A DNA stretch of 64,000 nucleotides from Deinococcus sp. KNUC1210. Lineage in GTDB: Bacteria > Deinococcota > Deinococci > Deinococcales > Deinococcaceae. The stretch is taken from positions 62,001 through 126,000 of the forward strand of contig NZ_CP092192.1 of the NCBI RefSeq assembly GCF_022344005.1, given 5' to 3'. The translations under genes and the position numbers were made by a program. A model generated the notes under the pieces. The model saw nothing but the letters and a program-made list of their open reading frames with translations. It searched no databases and was not told the DNA's origin. Of the stretch, positions 50,975 to 59,229 are shown one piece after another. Numbering within the stretch: the stretch's first letter is position 1; every line of letters begins with the position of its first letter.

Positions 50975-51817
50975 TCAGTCGGCCCGTTCATTTCTGAATC
51001 GGCGCAGCCCGGTGCCGAGCGCCGCCGCTGCCAGTGGAATCAGGCTGTCTGCTTCGCCGCGCACCACGCCCAGCGCCAGTGCACCCAGGCTAAGGGCACG
51101 CCCACTCCTCAGCCGCGACGCCGCGACCTTGCGCGGAGCCTGATCGCAGTCGCTGATCGGCGTTTCCAGGGCTGTCAGGCGCGTGCCCAGCCCCAGCGCT
51201 GCCAGACTCAACACGTCACCCACGATGCTGCGGCGGTGGCGCTCAGCACGTTTCCACGGCAGGAGTCCACCGGCAAGCGCGACCAGCGACCAGCTTCCTT
51301 CTGGGCTGAGAACATCGTGTTGCCCACTGGACAGCCCCAGGGCCGCCGCGGGCATCAGCGCTGCACTCCGAGTCCCGGCGAAGGCTGCCAGCCCTCCCTG
51401 AACGCTCAGGGCCGCCGCATCGGGCAGGGTCGGGACAGGGCCGACTGTGCCGACCAGCAATCTGACCGAACTCAGAGCGGCGAAACCGGGCAACACGGCC
51501 TGCGCCTGCTCGGTGTGCTCAAAGCTGGCGATCACCGATGCTGCGCCTGCCAGCCCAAGCGCCAGAGCGGCAGTATCCGGATAGTCAGGATCGAGTTCAC
51601 GTGCCGTCGCCCAGCCCAGAAACGCTGCGCCGCCGATTCCCAGGGCCTGACGCCAGGAGCGCTTCAGCACCAGCCCCAGCAGAATGGCACCACCCGCGCC
51701 GTAGAGCGCCAGCCGATTGGAGGGATAGTTCAGATCAAGTGGGCGGCCCAGCGCGGAGACGCCCAGTTTAGAAACGCTCTGTGCAGAGACAGCGGGGGTG
51801 GGAAGTGCAGGTGCCAT
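50975..51817 (-). CDS. Hypothetical membrane protein
   Basis: A 280-residue protein rich in Ala, Leu and Gly with seven or eight hydrophobic segments (for example LALYGAGGAILLGLVL and AALALGLAGAASVIASF). I use the ATG at 51817; a GTG three codons upstream is also possible. No recognised family and no catalytic motif. Codon use is typical of the region. It lies 16 bases upstream of ilvE on the same strand, and transcription may run through. Confidence 0.6.
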   Translation of the reverse strand: MAPALPTPAVSAQSVSKLGVSALGRPLDLNYPSNRLALYGAGGAILLGLVLKRSWRQALGIGGAAFLGWATARELDPDYPDTAALALGLAGAASVIASFEHTEQAQAVLPGFAALSSVRLLVGTVGPVPTLPDAAALSVQGGLAAFAGTRSAALMPAAALGLSSGQHDVLSPEGSWSLVALAGGLLPWKRAERHRRSIVGDVLSLAALGLGTRLTALETPISDCDQAPRKVAASRLRSGRALSLGALALGVVRGEADSLIPLAAAALGTGLRRFRNERAD

Positions 51818-51900
51818 GCATTCCACCCTACGCTTGTTCGCAGGAAAGACGGCTGAGCAGGGCGTCAGAGAAGATTTAGGTTGCCCGAGAGGGGAGAGGG

Positions 51901-53859
51901 TCAGCCGCCCACGTGGACGATGGGACGCCGATTCATATCGGGTTCGGCCCGCCGCAGAATCTCGTGCGTCAGGGGCGGAACGTCACCCTGTCCGGCCAAC
52001 AGGAAACGCAGCGTCAGGCTCAGCGGACTGTCATCACTCCAGCGCATATACACCTGTGGGGGCGCACCCTTCCCGCGAAGATTCAACATCAGCGCCGCGA
52101 TGGCATTGGGAACACTCGATCCCTGCGCCCGCAGCACGCTGTAGGGCCCGACTCGTACGCCGGTCACCTCGACCACATCGCTGAATTCGGACGCATCCTC
52201 CACCTGGATTTCCAGAAAGATGAAAGGGACGCCGTCGGGCAGGTGCGCCATCTGCCGGGCCTCCAGTTCCGCTTCCGCGTAATCCTGCGGTGTGCTCGGC
52301 CCCGGATCGTGCGCCACCAGCCGCAGCGGACGGATCGGAAATTCACGCAGCAGAGTCTTGGCTGAGTCGTCGAAGGTCACACTGCTGACACGCAATTCGA
52401 AGGAGCGCTGAACCCGCGACGCGATGCTGACAGCCAGGATGACCGCGATAAATAGAAGCGCAATCAGCAGACCTTCCGGGCGACTGATGATCGTGACCGC
52501 ACTCGTGTAGATGAACACGGCGCTGATGACAGCAAAGGCAACGGTGAGGCCCCGCTCCTTGTGGCGAAGCGCCGAGAGGGTGACGGCGACGGCGGCCGAG
52601 GTCATCAGGGCCAGCACACCAGTCGCGTAGGCTCCGGCCTGCTCGTCCACATTGGCCTTGAATGCCAGCGTGACCAGGAGAGCGATACTGATGAACACCA
52701 GCACCAGCGGGCGGCTCATTCTGGCCCAGTCGGGGGCCATGCCGTAGCGTGGGAGGTAGCGGGGGACGATGTTGAGCAGTCCAGCCATCGCACTTGCCCC
52801 GGCAAACCACAGAATGGCGATGGTACTCACGTCGTAGGCAGTGCCGAAGATCTCGCCCAGTTGCGTATGCGCCAGATACGCCAGTGCCCGTCCGTTCGCA
52901 GCGCCGCCCGGTTGAAATGCCGCCGCCGGAATCAGCAGCGTGGTCACGACACTGCTGGCGATCAGAAACACGCTCATGATCAGCGCCGCTGTCGTCAGCA
53001 GCTTCTTGCCGTTGCGAATCCGGCCCGCCGGTGCCTGCTCGGTGTCGCTGGCGTCGCCCTTGATCAGCGGCATCACCACCACCCCCGTCTCGAAGCCCGA
53101 CAGACCCAGTGCGAGTTGTGGGAAGACCAGCAGCGCGGCCCCGATGAGCGCCAGCGGACTGGCGTAAGCGTGCCCCAGCGCCGCGAACCAGTCTGAAAAC
53201 AGGTGCGGCTGGGCGAGGACCAGCATCAGGCCCTTGATGACTACCACCGAACTGAGGCTCAGATAGGCGATCACGATGACGACGGCGATGCCGATGGCCT
53301 CCTTGAACCCTTTCAGAAACACTGCACCCAGCGCCAGAATCAGTGCCATCGTCACGATGAGTTGCTTGCCTTCGAGGGCAGCTTTCAGCAGGGGATTTTC
53401 GGTCATGTGGGCGGCGGCATCGGCGGCCGAGAGGGTGATGGTGATGACGAAGCCGGTGGCCACGAAGCCTAGCAGGGCCAGCACCAGCAGTTTGCTCGGC
53501 CAAAAGCTCAGCAGCCGTTCGAGCATGCTGATGCTGCCGTCGCCGTGCGGGCTTTCCTGCGCCACCCGCCGGTACATTGGCAAGGCCCCGAACAGCGTCA
53601 CCAGCACCAGCACCAGGGTCGCGAAGGGCGACAGCGCGCCCGCTGCCAGCGCGGCGATGCCCGGCTGATAGCCCAGCGTCGAAAAGTAGTCCACCCCCGT
53701 CAGACACATCACCTGCCACCACGTGTGCGTGTGGTGCTGCGCCTCCACTGCCTGCGCGTCTTCGTAAAAACCCTCCGCTTCCGGCGTCTGGTTGGCGTCT
53801 TCCAATAACCAGCGCTTGAAGGGCGAAGTCGGGGGTGTCGGCGGAGGCGAAGCGGTCAT
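51901..53859 (-). CDS. APC-superfamily permease with cytoplasmic C-terminal domain
   Basis: A 652-residue transporter. Start at ATG 53859. The first 450 residues contain about twelve membrane helices and APC-type motifs in the first segments ([24 protein letters not shown] and [21 protein letters not shown]), close to KUP/amino-acid permeases. The last 170 residues are soluble and mixed alpha/beta, perhaps a regulatory domain. Potassium or amino acid uptake are both plausible; I cannot separate them from sequence alone. Confidence 0.75.
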   Translation of the reverse strand: MTASPPPTPPTSPFKRWLLEDANQTPEAEGFYEDAQAVEAQHHTHTWWQVMCLTGVDYFSTLGYQPGIAALAAGALSPFATLVLVLVTLFGALPMYRRVAQESPHGDGSISMLERLLSFWPSKLLVLALLGFVATGFVITITLSAADAAAHMTENPLLKAALEGKQLIVTMALILALGAVFLKGFKEAIGIAVVIVIAYLSLSSVVVIKGLMLVLAQPHLFSDWFAALGHAYASPLALIGAALLVFPQLALGLSGFETGVVVMPLIKGDASDTEQAPAGRIRNGKKLLTTAALIMSVFLIASSVVTTLLIPAAAFQPGGAANGRALAYLAHTQLGEIFGTAYDVSTIAILWFAGASAMAGLLNIVPRYLPRYGMAPDWARMSRPLVLVFISIALLVTLAFKANVDEQAGAYATGVLALMTSAAVAVTLSALRHKERGLTVAFAVISAVFIYTSAVTIISRPEGLLIALLFIAVILAVSIASRVQRSFELRVSSVTFDDSAKTLLREFPIRPLRLVAHDPGPSTPQDYAEAELEARQMAHLPDGVPFIFLEIQVEDASEFSDVVEVTGVRVGPYSVLRAQGSSVPNAIAALMLNLRGKGAPPQVYMRWSDDSPLSLTLRFLLAGQGDVPPLTHEILRRAEPDMNRRPIVHVGG

Positions 53860-53908
53860 ACCGTCCCAGTATGCAACTCCAGGGCACACGTGAAGGCTCC
53901 GAATTTCA

Positions 53909-55267
53909 TCATTCCAGCACCATCGCGTCCAGCACCCCTTTCAGTTCGGTCATGAATCGGTCACCCTCGATACGGCCCAGGGCAGCGATCGCCTCTTCCA
54001 TGACAGAGGCCGCATCGAGCTTGCCGACCAATACGCCCTGTTTCAGGGTATCCAGTTCGTGTGGGCGCAGCTTGTTGCGGTACAGCAGGTTGAGCTGCTT
54101 GATCAGGTATTCACTGCGGTCTTCAGCCGACATCGCCCGGAGCAGTTCCTGGGTACTGGGCCGCTCCAGCTCCGCCGATGCCTTACGGGCGACTTTAGGT
54201 GTGCCTTCCACAGGCTCGCCCATCACCTGACGCACGATGTACTGGTCAGGATTCTTGATGAAATGCACAAGTGCGGCAGCGTGCGTCTTTTTGATCTGCA
54301 TCCCCGCAGCCACACGGCGCTCGAATTCGTCGACCGCTGCCGTCAGACTGACTGGCGACATCTCTCGGGCCAGCAGGTGCAGCACGCCATCAGCTACGCC
54401 ATATTTACGAAAACGCGCCATCAGCGCAGGCGGAAGAGCGACGAACTGCCGGGTGAAATGATACGTGACGCGCTGATCCTTGCCACGTCCCGAATACGCC
54501 ACGTCGCGCAGATACCCCTTGCGGATCAGCTCTTCATGAGGACCAGCCAGAGCGCGGCGCACGTCCTGAAGTCGTGTGCAGGCCATCTTGCACTGGTCGG
54601 CCCACTCCACGATGTTCACATCCAGGATGTCCACGATCTCGTCGGGACGTTCCGGATTGATGCGTGTAGCGTCCAGCACACGGTACAGGATGCGTGTGCG
54701 AGGACGCGATAGGCTGTGCATGAATTCCAGATCGAGGGGCTTGGTATAGCCACCCAGGATCGAATTCACGATCTCCTCGGCCAGAGTCAGGGTGATGATG
54801 GTGCGCTCATCGAACTGTCCACCAATGCTGCTGCTGTACTCGACCTTGTTCAGAATGCTGAACCCCACATTGCTCCAGCGCCGCTTCGGGTGATCGCGCC
54901 AGCCGCCCGAGATGCGGTAAGACGTGGTCCGTAGCCGTTCGAGACTGATTCGCAACATCTCGTAGTAGGGACCTGTGCGGCGAAATCCGGCCAGCTTCAG
55001 CAGTCTTGATGCGCTCACCGTCAGCTTGCCGTCCATCGGCTGTCCCTGCTCGCCGTACAGAGCGAGGATGGCCGTGTTCACATCGTTGTCGACGCCGTGT
55101 GGCACGCCGTATTCAGGCAACGCCTGGCACTTGACATTGACTACCCGCTCACCCTGACTCGTGGTCACCGACCACTCTCGCAGGCCATCTGCGATATCCA
55201 GAGCGCTGATCAGGTTCAGGCGAGCGAGGTTAAGTTCATCTGCAAAGTTGCGGTGTTCGAGTGTCAT
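53909..55267 (-). CDS. Replication initiator protein (RepA/RPA type)
   Basis: A 452-residue initiator of the plasmid replication initiator protein A group. The N-terminal half carries the family segments [42 protein letters not shown] and the winged-helix region [15 protein letters not shown]; the second half has [22 protein letters not shown]. It would bind the iterons lying directly upstream (55435-55727) and open the origin. Length and order match those of Deinococcus plasmid and megaplasmid Rep proteins. It identifies this DNA as a separate replicon. Confidence 0.86.
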   Translation of the reverse strand: MTLEHRNFADELNLARLNLISALDIADGLREWSVTTSQGERVVNVKCQALPEYGVPHGVDNDVNTAILALYGEQGQPMDGKLTVSASRLLKLAGFRRTGPYYEMLRISLERLRTTSYRISGGWRDHPKRRWSNVGFSILNKVEYSSSIGGQFDERTIITLTLAEEIVNSILGGYTKPLDLEFMHSLSRPRTRILYRVLDATRINPERPDEIVDILDVNIVEWADQCKMACTRLQDVRRALAGPHEELIRKGYLRDVAYSGRGKDQRVTYHFTRQFVALPPALMARFRKYGVADGVLHLLAREMSPVSLTAAVDEFERRVAAGMQIKKTHAAALVHFIKNPDQYIVRQVMGEPVEGTPKVARKASAELERPSTQELLRAMSAEDRSEYLIKQLNLLYRNKLRPHELDTLKQGVLVGKLDAASVMEEAIAALGRIEGDRFMTELKGVLDAMVLE

Positions 55268-55434
55268 TCAGACCCCAGGGTGAAGCGCCGTACTGACCTA
55301 TGTGGGGCCAAATGCTTGCCCTTGATGTTGATGTTAATACATCTTGAAAGAATATCTTTTGTAACTACTTGATGAAAAAACATCATCAAGGACAGCGCTC
55401 AAAATGCGTGCTACACGACGTTTTTCGGCCGAAA
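55268..55434. other. A/T-rich segment between rep and iterons
   Basis: The 167-bp segment is A/T-rich around 55315-55385 and holds the stem CTTGATG (55368-55374) / CATCAAG (55384-55390). It could be the melting region of the origin and includes the rep promoter. I did not find a convincing DnaA box. Confidence 0.45.
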
Positions 55435-55727
55435 GGTGCAACTATGACGCAGTAAATGGTGCAACTATGACGCAGGCAGAGCGCCCAAAAGGTGCAACTA
55501 TGACGCACCCCTTCCTGAGAATGGTGCAACTATGACGCAGCAATGGTGCAACTATGACGCAGGGCTCCCTGCGTCATAGTTGCACCATCTGAGGCCAAAA
55601 GGTGCAACTATGACGCAGGCAAGGACCCCCGATCTGGGTCCGAATGGTGCAACTATGACGCGCAGAAATTGCCAAAAGGTGCAACTATGACGCAGGGAAA
55701 TCGGTCAAAAGGTGCAACTATGACGCA
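55435..55727. repeat. Iteron array, replication origin
   Basis: Ten copies of the 17-mer GGTGCAACTATGACGCA start at 55435, 55458, 55491, 55523, 55545, 55570 (inverted), 55601, 55646 (last base G), 55678 and 55711. Nine are identical and most have A/T-rich bases before them (AAAA or AAT). Steps between direct copies are 22-23 or 31-33 bp, two or three helical turns. Such iterons bind the Rep protein and control copy number. The rep gene is transcribed away from them on the minus strand. Confidence 0.95.
55543..55588. repeat. 46-bp palindrome formed by iteron 5 and the inverted iteron 6
   Basis: The two facing iterons and the bases around them make 22-bp perfect arms (55543-55564 and 55567-55588) with a two-base centre (CT). 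It could extrude as a cruciform or bind two Rep molecules head to head. Confidence 0.85.
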
Positions 55728-55780
55728 GGAGAAATCGGGCCAACTGCGCCGCTAAAGATCAGCAACACGGCCACGAACTA

Positions 55781-56086
55781 TTGACCCCGAATTAAGGGTG
55801 CAACGCAATGGGGTTCATTCGGGAAGTGTATTGCCCTATCAGACCGACTGGTACCTTACCGTCCCACCCACCAGGAACGCGGCGACGCACGACCTGTGTT
55901 CAGGGGTGAATGCTCGCAAGGTCTCTCAGTGCAGCACGACCCAGCGGGGAGCCAAGAGCAACGCGATGACCAAGAGCTTGGTGGAGACGGCCAAACGCCA
56001 TCACCAGCACCCGCTGGATGGATGTCCTGGTGGGTTTGCAGGTCTGTGCTGTGTCCCACTGAGCGCCTCCCCGCGATCACCCTCGC
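55781..56086. other. Left part of the IS, no gene assigned
   Basis: This 306-bp segment lies between the left IS end and the passenger gene. It has open frames on both strands but none with convincing codon use or start sites. It may be old cargo or a decayed gene. Confidence 0.35.
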
Positions 56087-56350
56087 TCATCTCATTACCT
56101 CGACAAACTTGCCGGCAATAAAGAGCAACAGAGAAAACACCAATGCAACCATCCAAAACGTCAACATTTGGATTCGACGAGTGCCCCAGGCCACCAAGAC
56201 AAGCAGAAGTGGGTATCCAACCAAGTAGAAGTTGTTGAAATCGGACGTCCACCACCAGGGTAAGACGTGATACGGAGTTAAAGTGAACGGCACGAACCAG
56301 CCTATTGGCAGAATACGTTCCCAGTCAGAGCGGGGCTTGGGCTGGCTCAT
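56087..56350 (-). CDS. Small membrane protein, IS cargo
   Basis: An 87-residue protein with a short charged N-terminus (MSQPKPRSDWERI) and two or three hydrophobic segments (FNNFYLVGYPLLLVLVAW and MLTFWMVALVFSLLLFIAG). It ends in a charged KFVEVMR tail. Start at ATG 56350, upstream of which lies the transposase stop. No family recognised. It is inside the IS boundaries and transcribed in the same direction as the transposase, which starts to its right. Confidence 0.55.
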   Translation of the reverse strand: MSQPKPRSDWERILPIGWFVPFTLTPYHVLPWWWTSDFNNFYLVGYPLLLVLVAWGTRRIQMLTFWMVALVFSLLLFIAGKFVEVMR

Positions 56351-56379
56351 GCGTTGAGAATACGCCTTGCGCCCCTGTG

Positions 56380-57387
56380 TCAAACCACCACAGAGGTCAC
56401 GCCAAGTACGCGGGCCGGGAGTTGGCGAGTGCGCACTCGCTGCCAAGCGAAGGTCAGGCGACACTTGAGCTGGGACACGTTCTCGGGACAAAAATTCGCC
56501 AGTATCTGCTGCTTGACGTACGCCCAAACCCGCTCGACAGGGTTGAGCTCCGGGGCATACGGTGGAAGGTACGTGATGCTGAGACGCGTCTGCGTCTGGA
56601 CGAAGGCGTGCAAGGCCTTCGTCTTGTGAATCGCGGCGTGATCGAGCAAGACCGTGACTCGCCCAGGGATGTGACGCAGGACGTGGGTCAAGAATGTGAT
56701 GACCTGTGGGCCTTTGATGGAACCTGGGGACGTGTGTTGCAAGAAGTGTCCGGACGTCGCAATCCCGCCAATCGTGGAGAGCGTCGACCAGCTCGTCTTG
56801 CCGAAGATGATGGGCGTTTCGCCCCGTGGTGCCCAGCTGTAGGCCATGGTTGGTTTCAAACTGAACCCGACCTCATCCACAAAGATGAGCGTTTCTCCGG
56901 CCTCGACTTTTTGCTCCAAGATCGGAAGCTGTTCCTCTACCCAACGCTCGATGCGAGCTTCGTCGCGTTCTACAGCGCGTTTCTCACTTTTCTGCCACGA
57001 GAAGCCCCACCTTCGCAGCAGCTTCCCAACCCAATCCGGGGTATACCAGATCCCACATGTGAGGCCGATCAGTTCACGCACTCGACGGGCATTCCAGCGT
57101 TGATCCGGGAAGCGTTGCGGATCGGGGCCTGCCCGGATGATGTCGATCAGTTCCGCGACGTACTCATCCGAGAGTTGAGATGGACGGCCGGTGATAGGAC
57201 GCGCGTCGAGGCACCCCTGAAGACGAGACCGTCGACGCCACGTGCGAACGGTACTCGCCTGCACACCAAACTGCTCGGCCAACGCGCTGGTCGACAACGC
57301 TGGATCGTCCAGCAATGGCAACGCATCCAAACGCCGCTCCTCCAACTGACTACGGGTCAAACGACTCGGGCACCACACCTGAGACAT
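56380..57387 (-). CDS. IS630-family transposase
   Basis: A 335-residue DDE transposase. The N-terminal half has an HTH (LSTSALAEQFGVQASTVRTWRRR) and a second DNA-binding part (ELIGLTCGIWYTPDWVGKLLRRWGFS). The catalytic triad regions are FVDEVGFS, VLLDHAAIHK and PPYAPELNPVERVW. All are intact, so the element may be active. It starts 41 bases inside the right end and is read towards the left. Confidence 0.92.
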   Translation of the reverse strand: MSQVWCPSRLTRSQLEERRLDALPLLDDPALSTSALAEQFGVQASTVRTWRRRSRLQGCLDARPITGRPSQLSDEYVAELIDIIRAGPDPQRFPDQRWNARRVRELIGLTCGIWYTPDWVGKLLRRWGFSWQKSEKRAVERDEARIERWVEEQLPILEQKVEAGETLIFVDEVGFSLKPTMAYSWAPRGETPIIFGKTSWSTLSTIGGIATSGHFLQHTSPGSIKGPQVITFLTHVLRHIPGRVTVLLDHAAIHKTKALHAFVQTQTRLSITYLPPYAPELNPVERVWAYVKQQILANFCPENVSQLKCRLTFAWQRVRTRQLPARVLGVTSVVV

Positions 57388-57568
57388 GGCCCCAGGTTAC
57401 CCCCGTTGCCGCCTTAGTTCGAGGTCAATAAATCGTTTAAGCCAGGGTTGAACAGAGCCGAAACCAGATTGGAAAGGTTATCGGCAGTCCAAATCAGCGG
57501 TTGGAAGTGGGGTTAGGCATGCATGGCGACTGCCAAGCTGAACAGTCGTTCCAGGATGCGTCCTCATC

Positions 57569-57585
57569 TGCGTCATAGTTGCACC
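57569..57585 (-). repeat. Orphan iteron
   Basis: An eleventh perfect copy of the 17-mer in inverted orientation, 139 bp beyond the right IS end and 1.84 kb from the main array. It suggests that the origin region once extended across the insertion site. The 57429-57709 gap otherwise holds only the vWA promoter region. Confidence 0.9.
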
Positions 57586-57709
57586 TTTTGGTAGATTCTT
57601 CAGCCCGTGTCTTGCTCTTGAATGCGTATGGCACGCAAATTCTCTTGAAGTGCCGATCAACTGTGCCAAATTTCGGTCATGCCGCTCGCGAAGGTGAGAT
57701 ATTGCGGGT

Positions 57710-58381
57710 ATGACCGACCCGGCATTTTCTCAGATTCCGTTTGCGCTCGCCGAGTTTGCCGATAACCCGGAGCCGCGCTGTCCGGTGTTGTTGCTCGTCG
57801 ATACGAGCGGCAGCATGAGCGGTGCGGCTATCGCGGAGCTGAACGAGGGCCTGCAGACGTTTCGGCGGGAGCTCGGAGCCGATGATCTGGCAATGAAGCG
57901 CTGTGAGATCGCAGTGGTGACCTTCGGGCCAGTCAGGACCGTCAGTGAATTCACGTCGGCAGAACAGTTTGTGCCACCCACCTTACAGGCGGCAGGAAAT
58001 ACACCGATGGGCGCGGCAATTACACACGGTCTCGGCCTGCTGCGTCAGCGCAAAGAGCTGATCCGTCAGAACGGGATCGGCATGTATCGGCCCTGGGTCT
58101 TTCTGATCACCGACGGAGCGCCCACCGACTCTTGGCAGGCAGCGGCAGAGGCGGTCAGGCGCGGCGAGGAGGCCAAGTCTTTCGCCTTCTTTGCGGTGGG
58201 TGTGAAGGGTGCAGATATGGGGATTCTGTCGCAGCTGAGCGTGCGGGAGCCGCTGCGTCTGGACGGCCTGAAGTTCCGCGAGATGTTTGTGTGGCTGTCG
58301 GCCAGCCTGCGGGCCGTGTCGCAGAGCACGCCGGGCGACGCCGTTTCGCTTGCCAGCCCCAAAGGCTGGGCCGAACTGTAG
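57710..58381 (+). CDS. TerY-type von Willebrand factor A domain protein
   Basis: A 223-residue single vWA domain. The MIDAS metal site is complete: DTSGSMSG (residues 32-39), the Thr in NTPMGAAI and Asp in [10 protein letters not shown]. These are the hallmarks of TerY-like proteins of the tellurium/stress-resistance systems. The next two genes code for a PP2C phosphatase and a kinase, the TerY-P triad described by comparative genomics (Anantharaman, Iyer and Aravind). The two-base gap to the phosphatase shows an operon. Confidence 0.88.
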   Translation: MTDPAFSQIPFALAEFADNPEPRCPVLLLVDTSGSMSGAAIAELNEGLQTFRRELGADDLAMKRCEIAVVTFGPVRTVSEFTSAEQFVPPTLQAAGNTPMGAAITHGLGLLRQRKELIRQNGIGMYRPWVFLITDGAPTDSWQAAAEAVRRGEEAKSFAFFAVGVKGADMGILSQLSVREPLRLDGLKFREMFVWLSASLRAVSQSTPGDAVSLASPKGWAEL

Positions 58382-58383
58382 CC

Positions 58384-59229
58384 ATGCGGGACCGCTGGCG
58401 GGTCGTGGGAGCGTCGGTGCGCGGCACGGCGCACGTGCAGTCGGGCACCGAGTGTCAGGACGCCTCGCTGTGGCGCTTGGTGCACAGTGTTCAGGGTGTC
58501 CCGGTCCTGCTGCTGACGGCCAGCGACGGAGCAGGCAGTGCGGCACATTCGGCAGAGGGCGCTCAGCTCGTGTGTGCCGCTCTGCTGGACGAACTGGAGC
58601 GCCTGACTCGCCACGACGGATTTGCGCTGGAAGGGCTGGATGCCCATGCCCTATTGGCGGGCCTGCGAGCTGCCCTGGAGAGGCAGGCTACCGAACAGGG
58701 CTATCTGCTGCGCGACCTGGCCTGCACGCTGCTGGCGGGGGTTGTGGTGCCCGGCGCGGCGTGGTTCATGCAGGTCGGTGACGGGGCCATCGTGATGCAG
58801 GACGAATCCGACCTGCGGCTGCACGTCTGGCCTGATAGCGGCGAGTACGCCAATCAGACCTACTTCGTAACGGATGTGCCGCAGGGCCACGTGCATGAAG
58901 CGGTGTATTCCGGTGACTGGCGGCGGGTGGCTCTGCTGACGGACGGCCTTCAGGGATTGGCGTTGTCGAATGCGGGCCGTGCCCCCCATGCACCATTTTT
59001 CGAGCCGGTCTTCCGCACACTGGAACTGGCTCAGGACGGCTGGCCCGAGTATCTGGGTAGCGGGCTGAAACAGTTTCTGGATTCTCCGGCAGTCAATGCC
59101 CGCACCAGTGACGACAAGACGCTGCTGCTGGCGTGTGCGCTGGACGTGCCCGAGATCGGCTCGGACGCGCCGGTCATGCCGGACCACCAAGATGCAGACC
59201 TGCGGACCGAGGCGGGGCCGCCCGCATGA
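58384..59229 (+). CDS. PP2C-like protein phosphatase of the TerY-P triad
   Basis: A 281-residue PP2C-fold protein. Metal-binding segments appear as SGTECQDAS (Asp), TASDGAGSAAHS and QVGDGAIVM, and near the end TSDDKTLLLAC. The start is at ATG 58384, two bases after the vWA stop. It overlaps the kinase start by four bases (ATGA). In the triad it is thought to reverse the kinase reaction. Metal Asp residues are present, so it is probably active. A 30-residue acidic tail follows. Confidence 0.86.
   Translation: MRDRWRVVGASVRGTAHVQSGTECQDASLWRLVHSVQGVPVLLLTASDGAGSAAHSAEGAQLVCAALLDELERLTRHDGFALEGLDAHALLAGLRAALERQATEQGYLLRDLACTLLAGVVVPGAAWFMQVGDGAIVMQDESDLRLHVWPDSGEYANQTYFVTDVPQGHVHEAVYSGDWRRVALLTDGLQGLALSNAGRAPHAPFFEPVFRTLELAQDGWPEYLGSGLKQFLDSPAVNARTSDDKTLLLACALDVPEIGSDAPVMPDHQDADLRTEAGPPA

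Larger units (their letters stand above)
55781..57428. mobile_element. IS630-family-like element with cargo, flanked by TA
   Basis: Left end TTGACCCCGAATTAAGG (55781) and right end complement TTGACCTCGAACTAAGG (57428 inward) match at 21 of the first 25 bases. Both ends are bordered by TA (55779-55780 and 57429-57430), as expected for the TA target duplication of IS630/Tc1 elements. Total length is 1,648 bp, longer than the usual 1.1-1.2 kb, because about 600 bp at the left end includes an unrelated membrane-protein gene. The element separates the iteron cluster from an orphan iteron. Confidence 0.82.

Noticed and set aside
55435..55727. CRISPR-like array
   Set aside because: Repeats are 17 bp with unequal gaps of 5-28 bp, one inverted, next to a rep gene and without cas genes; they are iterons.
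55798..56121. Plus-strand gene in the left part of the IS
   Set aside because: Composition and lack of start context suggest chance; part of it lies opposite the passenger gene.
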